The notes below the pieces were generated by a model. That model was not told the DNA's origin. It ran no database searches and saw only the letters and a program-made list of their open reading frames with translations. A stretch of 64,000 bases of DNA, taken from contig MNCI01022307.1 in NCBI GenBank assembly GCA_015680685.1, positions 557,642-621,641 of the forward strand, read 5' to 3'. Origin of the DNA: Gnetum montanum (taxonomy: Eukaryota; Streptophyta; Gnetopsida; Gnetales; Gnetaceae). Both the position numbers and the translations under genes were made by a program. Of this stretch, positions 58,575 to 64,000 are shown piece after piece (within the stretch, counting starts at the first letter, position 1; each line of letters opens with the position of its first letter).

Positions 58575-60296
58575 TGTTGGCGACCGTTTGGGACGCGACC
58601 GCCAACGAGTGTCCTCGAACAGGATTTAGGTGCCTGCTGGTCTCTGGCAACACCAAGGCCCAGATACCTCCAAATAAACTCAGTAGTTAATGTGAGTATG
58701 TGTGTGTGCTGTTGCGGCGTGTGGTTGTGTAAAATGTAACAATTGCGTTGTGTGTGAACTACAAATGACTTACTTTAAAGAGATTCAGCCAACTTTGCCA
58801 AGTACTGTGAGTTCTTGAAAATTTCCTATTTTGTTCAACTGCCTAGTCTACGCGGTCCTTATAATACCTACTTGTAACAAATAAAATTTTGCAAAAACAT
58901 TTGAGCACAACTCCGCAATCTACTCCTAATTTTCCCCAGAGAAAGAGATAGTTCCACAAGAAAACTAGAAATAGAGCAAGATTCGATGGAAATAAGCAGA
59001 AAAGAAAAGAAAGCAGATTTGTGTAGACCTCAAATATTTAAACAAGGTAAAATGACACGAGTAAACACTTCGCAATAAAGCTATCCCAAATTCAATATCT
59101 ACGAATTGTTCAAACTTCCAAGGCTCAAACAAGCAATATCTTCAAGACAATCCTATTATGCTACCAAAAATTGCTGCGTAAACTACCACGTACGAGACTC
59201 CATTTTGACTAGATAATAGATGTCAACGATTGCATTCAAACAGAACCTTTAAAAGACTTGACAATTTCTGATTGAAATACCACGAGAATTCACTTTAAAG
59301 ATAAAAAGAAGCTATTCTGGTCCCATCAAAATACCAAAGATTTTCTGAACCCTCTCGACTACTGAATTGTTCAACGGCGTGACTACAAACAGAGGCTCTC
59401 TTACAACAATCCCAATAGCAGTTCCCACACGTTGCACAATAACGAAATTTACTACTAAAATGCTCTTAAGGCTTTTAAACACAAGCGCTTCTATGGCAAA
59501 ATTTTAATAGAAATTTCTATCGGGCAACAAGAACAATAAGAGCAATCTAAAAATCCCAAAATTACTTGCCAAGGATGATACTATCTAAACCACTAGCTAA
59601 ACAATTTAAACAAAACAAAAAATGAAATGCATAACTCACAGGACCATGACAAAGAGGCTGAAATCTTTATTCTAGCAAGCCATCTTACAAGCAATCGTTC
59701 ACACTTTCTTCTTTACAAAATGCTCTTCTCCCAAGACTCAAAGTGTCTCCAAGTAAGAGCCCAAGTGCTAACTAGTAGCCTTCAAAATGTGATGTATGAG
59801 ACCCCAAGTGTGATGATGATATTTCTCCTTGACCCTTGAAGCCTTTTTATAGGGTTCAAAGGTAGGTAGGGAAGTTACATATTCAAAAATATCTCACCTA
59901 ACTTCTCTCCCAAGTAACTTGGCCAACCAATTAGGAGATTACTTGCCCAACAAGTTAGGAGGTTACTTGCCCAACAAGTTAGGTAAGTTACAACAATTTT
60001 GGGTGGTTGTAACCACCATAGAGATAAAAAAGGCTACAATTTAGTTATAAATATAGGAATAAAAGGGATAATAACCAAATGTCTCTTTTTATAAGATGTT
60101 ACACAAATATCCCATAATTGTCTTTTCCTTTTGAAATCTTAAAATATTTTATTTAAATCATATTTTAGTTAAATCATAGTAATAGAGATAGTAATTATAG
60201 TAAATATATATCTATTGGCCCCTAACTTGACAAAATTAAATATATATCTATGGACCATGTATGATCTTTATAATTGCTCAAAAAAAATTGTTAACA
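58575..60296 (-). repeat. 5' LTR of D (about 1,722 bp)
   Basis: Plus-strand ends are TGTTGGCGACC at 58,575 and ATTGTTAACA at 60,296. TATA box TATAAAAA (minus) at 59,851-59,844. A run of three 27-bp repeats (CCAACAAGTTAGGAGGTTACT type) lies at about 59,915-59,990. The following five bases, ATATT, would be the target duplication. The outer end is inferred. Confidence 0.65.
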
Positions 60297-60563
60297 ATAT
60301 TAAACGCTTCGTGATGTGCGGCATCTCTGTTTGACCATGCTCTGGAAATACCACGGCAATCTCACGGTTTAGCTTTTCAAGCCTCTCTTGAAATGCCTAC
60401 AAGCGCGTGCGTGGAAAAGCTTGACCACATCTTTTGCGTCCGTCATGGCTGCTCTGCTCCATTCCATTGATGATCTGCGCACGTGACCGAGGCTTCTCTT
60501 CTACCGCTGCTGATCTTCTGCCTGCGCGTAATCCTCCTTTTTGCTGCCGTTGCTCTGCTGCCT
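60297..60563. other. Sequence between D and the RRM region
   Basis: GC-richer than its surroundings. The minus strand continues with an Arg/Ser/Lys-rich frame past the RRM stop (RGSRATAAKRRIT), which may be former coding sequence or 3' UTR. Confidence 0.4.
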
Positions 60564-61052
60564 CTACTCTGCTGAACTTGTCTCAACCACACCATGCCCG
60601 ATTTCTCTTCCTTCTTCATCGTCGAATGTAACTACTTCAACAGTAACGTCTGTGTCCTGTGACTCTCCTCCTTGCTCTTCTTCTTCTTCCTCCGCATCTT
60701 GAGCAAGCCATACTTGCCTACACTCGGCAAGTGCCTTGCCCCTGCGGCCATTGTCGAGCTTGATGGTGAGGGCCCTCCCCTGGAACTTCGCCCCGTCCAA
60801 TTCCACGACCTTCATCGCCAACTCCTCTGCACTGGCCCCTCCGTACGTCACAAAGCAGAATCTAGCATTCTTCTCGGCATCATTGCGGCTCCGTATCAAC
60901 ACTAGCGACTTGAGAGGACCAAACTGTCGGAAATAATCTACGATCTCCTGTTTCCTTTGTCTTCAAACCCTAGTCGATCGGGCTGAGCTTCACGCGCGCA
61001 GATTTGCCGAACTAGGGTTCGTATTGGGCGTCGGAGGTGCCTCGGATACCAT
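60564..61052 (-). pseudogene. RNA-recognition-motif protein, host-like, frame-disrupted
   Basis: From ATG at about 61,052 (MVSEAPPTPNTNPSSANLRA) the minus strand encodes a single RRM: a first part, KLSPID...GFEDKGN, then in another frame EIVDYFRQFGPLKSLVLIRS and RNP1-like NARFCFVTY, then VELDGAKFQGRALTIKLDNG. An acidic tail (EEEEEEQGGESQDTD) ends at 60,564. At least two frame changes and a stop in the first half break the frame, unless short introns were missed. RRM proteins bind RNA in nucleus or organelles. This is the only non-retrotransposon protein family I recognise here. The exact subfamily is not clear. Confidence 0.6.
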
Positions 61053-61521
61053 CGCTACTGAAAATCCAAATCCAAAATAGCCGGCAGTGGAAGAATCCTT
61101 GTCAATTCTGCAATTATTCATGCCACGGCGTAGAGCAAGAAAATTGAGGCCACGCCTAATTTCTCCAATTCCATTGCTGAACCCACCAAATCTTTGGCGG
61201 AATCTGAGAACAGGGCTGTGTTCAGAATGTGGGCAAGCGACAGGACTACAATCAGAAATAATTCTAGGCATTTTCTGTAGCCATCCAAAGCACATTCGGA
61301 CGATGATGATTGCAGGTATAATTTTGCTGTTGTGTATGCCTTCCACAAACCCATGCCCAGGAACCTTAATCCTGCAAAGCTTGATCCCCAGAATCCCATG
61401 GTTTGCTGTGTTGCTAACAACTGCATGAGTGAGGGTTTTGGCATTTTCCCCTGGATGCAGCAAGCGCAGATGAACCCCAACGATTACACCATCGTAACCA
61501 AACCAGTAGTGGATTTTTGCT
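61053..61521. other. Unassigned segment with overlapping frames on both strands
   Basis: The minus frame 61,463-60,990 runs in phase with the RRM ATG. Plus frames 61,087-61,428 and 61,332-61,523 overlap it. None matches a family I recognise. Base composition resembles the RRM region rather than the elements, so it is probably part of the same host-derived fragment. Confidence 0.35.
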
Positions 61522-61861
61522 AATATCTGGAATATCCAAAAGCCAGTTTTTGCCCCAAAATCACACCCAATAACAATCCTATCATCTCATTCAAACTTTG
61601 ATTTAGAACCTCACCACAGAGTCCTAGCAACCGGGCAATTGAACTTTGATATGTTATTAGGTGGATATATACCTTACCCGATGAGCCAACAACCTTTGAA
61701 TACATAATGTTAGAAGCATGACTTGACTTTTGTAATTTATTGAAAATGAAGCAAGAGGCTTACCAAAATCGAACCCATGAGTTTTAGTTTTCAAATCAAG
61801 AGTCTCACTATTCCATGGAATGGCCAAATGTGCCAACACATACCATTTCCTATTTTTTTCT
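61522..61861. other. Unassigned spacer before A5
   Basis: No gene or repeat recognised. It ends where A5 RT sequence begins (near ACTTAGAACCAAACG). Confidence 0.5.
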
Positions 61862-62614
61862 AGAAGATACTTAGAACCAAACGTTGAAACGTTGTAGGAG
61901 CATTGTACAAGCTCAACGACATCTATTTGTATGCAGATGTTCCCCAAGGACTTGTGAACGTGGTCTTGGCTTGGTCTTCTAGTGCTATTTGGATTTGGTT
62001 GTATCCACTATATCCATCCAGAAAAACTATAGTAGCAATGCCTTGCAATGGTAACTGGTCTTTCAATGTTGCCATGTTTAGTAGCCTGAATTCTATACAC
62101 ACCCTCCATTTACCTCCCTTTTTCAGCATAATAACTAATGGACTAACCCATTCACTATCAACAATGGGGTAGATGAACCCAACTTTTAGAAGTTGTTCAA
62201 TTTCTTCTTTAACCACTTGCTTCAGCTTTGGGTTTAATGGCCTCTACGATTGTCATTGAGGCTTCATGAAGGAGTCAATGTAAATCCTATGTTGGCATAT
62301 CCTAGGGTCTATTCTGATTAATTCAGGATATGACCAAGTAAAGGCTTTTGACCATTTGTTCACCATTTTCAATAGTCTCTCTTTTTATTGCGGAGCAAGC
62401 CTGACATTAATAATTATCGATTTTTGAGAAATGTGTACTCCATACTAGTGGGCAATGGTTTTAACTCTAGGGGCTCTTGCTTAAAGTTGTCAGGGATTTC
62501 CAACTTTTCCCAGTTGATATTTTCAATGTCGAGACTTGAAAGTTGGCGATGGACTTGCTCTAATGTGTTTATTCTATTGATATAAGTGCAAGTCAAACCC
62601 TTATTTGGTTCCAT
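61862..62614 (-). pseudogene. pol: RT N-terminal half of A5
   Basis: Fragments 62,614-62,414 (LEQVHRQLSSLDIENINWEK) and 62,216-61,923 (FIYPIVDSEWVSPLVIML, CIEFRLLNMATLKDQLPL, FLDGYSGYNQI, FTSPWGTSAYK). A deletion after LPLQGIATI removes about 15 residues compared with A4. The catalytic Asp pair is lost with the truncation. Confidence 0.75.
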
Positions 62615-62879
62615 GCATATAGTTGAGTTACTCTCTTGGTCAGCCCTCAGCCACTCAGGGCCTTCCTATCTTGTGGCTCCCGCATACAGGCATCTTTGTA
62701 TATTAGTTACTTGTGCACACTGGTTGCATGCAAGTAATGTTAAATGTTGTACAAACCAGGACTCCTACACGCAACTACACCCTGTGTCACTATATGAAAT
62801 GCATGGAACTTTCTTCTTCTTGATCTTTCTAAATGTATTTTCCTTTGATATCTCTAGGTAAAGATCACATATTCCTAGG

Positions 62880-63271
62880 CATGCATCAATTGTGCTTAGC
62901 TATGCTCTTCCCATTATGATTGGGAAGTCCCCCTTACAATTGTTAACTTGAATCACTAGGAAGTCGGCTGGATATGACCATCCACAAATAGTGGTAGCAA
63001 TGTCCTCCACTAGTCCTAATGGGATAGTGATGGACTGGTTGGCCAGCTCTAAAAAAATGTTACTCTTTTTTAGTGGAGGCAAGTTCGAGGCTTTGTATAT
63101 TTTTTGAGAGATTAAGCTAATACCAAAACTTGAATCCAAAAGAGCTTTGCACACCTCATTCCTAGAAATTTGTAAATATATAAGAGGACTCCCAGGATCA
63201 AAGAATTTCCTAATAAGATGAGCAACCTTAATCCAATTGGTAATAACATGTGTCAAAATGACCATGTGCAT
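62880..63271 (-). pseudogene. pro: Aspartic protease region of A5
   Basis: SPLIYLQISRNEVCKALLDSSFGIS..., LGLVEDIATTICGWSYPADFLVI and GDFPIIMGRA match the A2 protease. The active site reads D-S-S-F. A stop follows at about 62,898. Confidence 0.7.
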
Positions 63272-64000
63272 TGACTATGGCCTTTGGTTTGAAGGGAGTT
63301 CCAAAGTTTCATATGATGGTGAGGCCTTTGGAGAGTTAGCTGCTTGTGACTGCAAGGACTTGGTTGGACTGTTGGTCCTAAAGAAAGTTCTATTCTTTGT
63401 GTGATTGTCTAAATCAACAATAGGATGAGGACTAACAGCCCTTGTAGTGTTATGTTGCTATGGCTGGGCAAGGAGCTCACCCTACATGGCTAGAAAGAGT
63501 GGTAATGGAGTTAAGGGTGGAAGAGATGTAGCTGAATGAGAAGGATAGTATGTTTCTGGAACATCACCCCTAGGCGAAGGAGTTCTATAATACTTATGGG
63601 TTTAGTAGTAAGGTTGAGGAGCAACCTAACTAGGAGAGTCACGTGGAGAGATTGGCTACTGCACATAGTATCCATATAGGTCAGGTTGACAATAAGGGTA
63701 CTGTTGACATGGTGGTGGCATTCCTCATGATTGTGGGTGCTGCCACTATTGATACTACTCATTTGGTTGTGGTGGAGTTCCACTTGGATAATACATCACG
63801 GGTTGGTGGAACTGCCTTAGGTTACCTTGGGGACAAGGTAACCTTTAGTGTGTTTTCCTTTTGTTTAATCATGGGTTGAGTGCATACATCCCAAACTCTT
63901 GCAGATGTGAGATTATAGGGTAACATCCCTTAGGATGGTCATATTGGCATATCTCACATCCACCGTCATTGTCTATATCTGAACCCACAACCTCTTCGAT
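63272..64000 (-). pseudogene. gag: Gag C-terminal part of A5
   Basis: Minus-strand pieces give a zinc-knuckle-like CEICQYDHPKGC (near 63,950-63,915) and a Gln/Tyr/Pro-rich tail (63,800-63,480) leading into the protease, the same order as in A2 and A4. Stops are frequent. It continues past the right edge. Confidence 0.65.

Larger units (their letters stand above)
56646..60296 (-). mobile_element. Ty3/gypsy element D, 5' part
   Basis: On the minus strand: 5' LTR (60,296-58,575), primer site, gag-protease ORF; cut at about 56,646 by A6 sequence. No second copy is in the window, so the outer LTR end is inferred from TGTT...AACA termini and the position of the TATA box. Confidence 0.75.
61862..64000 (-). 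mobile_element. Athila-like element A5, fragment
   Basis: On the minus strand, gag tail (off the right edge), protease and the first half of RT, which breaks off before the FMDD box at about 61,862. No LTR is present. The break is flanked by unrelated sequence. Confidence 0.8.

Noticed and set aside
56646-60296. Element D as an endogenous pararetrovirus
   Set aside because: It has an LTR with TATA, a primer site next to the LTR and a Retrotrans_gag core followed by protease, with no movement protein or coat motif seen; this fits Ty3/gypsy.
61118-61480. Membrane-like 120-residue frame
   Set aside because: It overlaps two other frames on both strands, with no family match; kept only as an unassigned segment.

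Overview
This is nuclear DNA of a land plant, most likely a seed plant with a large, repeat-rich genome. Nearly all of it is nested, mutated Ty3/gypsy LTR retrotransposons of lineages known from plants: an Athila-like family (here family A), a Tat-like giant family (elements B and C) and one further gypsy element (D). I saw no bacterial features, CRISPR array, rRNA or tRNA gene. The only host-gene-like sequence is a broken RNA-recognition-motif gene near 60.6-61.05 kb. The assembly has one N run (26,782-27,010) and five single n's, each beside duplicated or inverted sequence, which look like contig joins.

Layout: 1-1,629 is the 5' end of A1 (minus strand; gag open to the window edge, tRNA-Asp-type primer site, 5' LTR), apparently inserted in the 3' LTR of A2. 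1,630-9,243 is A2 (minus; 3' LTR, 3' noncoding region, RT-RH-IN deleted, protease, gag, 5' LTR). The LTR at 8,134-9,243 also serves as the 3' LTR of A3, whose remains (9,244-9,409 and 28,339-31,051) are split by B. B occupies 9,410-28,338 (plus strand, 18.9 kb) with a perfect 5-bp target duplication AACAC. C (minus, 31,052 to about 45,555) lies in the A3 integrase and has lost its 5' end. A4 (minus) runs from about 45,556 to 51,719. After an AT-rich spacer come A6 (52,576 to about 56,645, minus), fused to D (about 56,646-60,296, minus), then the host-like segment (60,297-61,861), then A5 (61,862-64,000, minus, off the right edge).

The main discovery candidate is in B and C. Both have the order gag-protease, a 5-6 kb spacer, then RT-RNase H-second RNase H-integrase. 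In both, the spacer holds a gene on the opposite strand, with about eight exons bounded by consensus GT/AG (once GC/AG) sites. The two predicted proteins align along their length, and exon sizes match (450/450, 272/275 and 1047/1050 nt) although the sequences have diverged and both copies carry stops. The pol ORF begins right after a splice-acceptor-like sequence in both elements, so the antisense gene probably sits inside the element's own intron, as the PR-RT spacer is in Ogre-type elements. Being antisense to the genomic RNA would explain how the passenger gene kept its introns through reverse transcription.

Other points of interest are arrays of the palindrome GCGATATCGC next to the TATA box of family A LTRs; the same replacement of two catalytic integrase residues in two diverged family A copies; period-46, -37, -58 and -30 minisatellites in set places of B and C; and an exactly shared 17-nt motif (AAATGGCCTTAAACTAG) after gag-protease in B and C.
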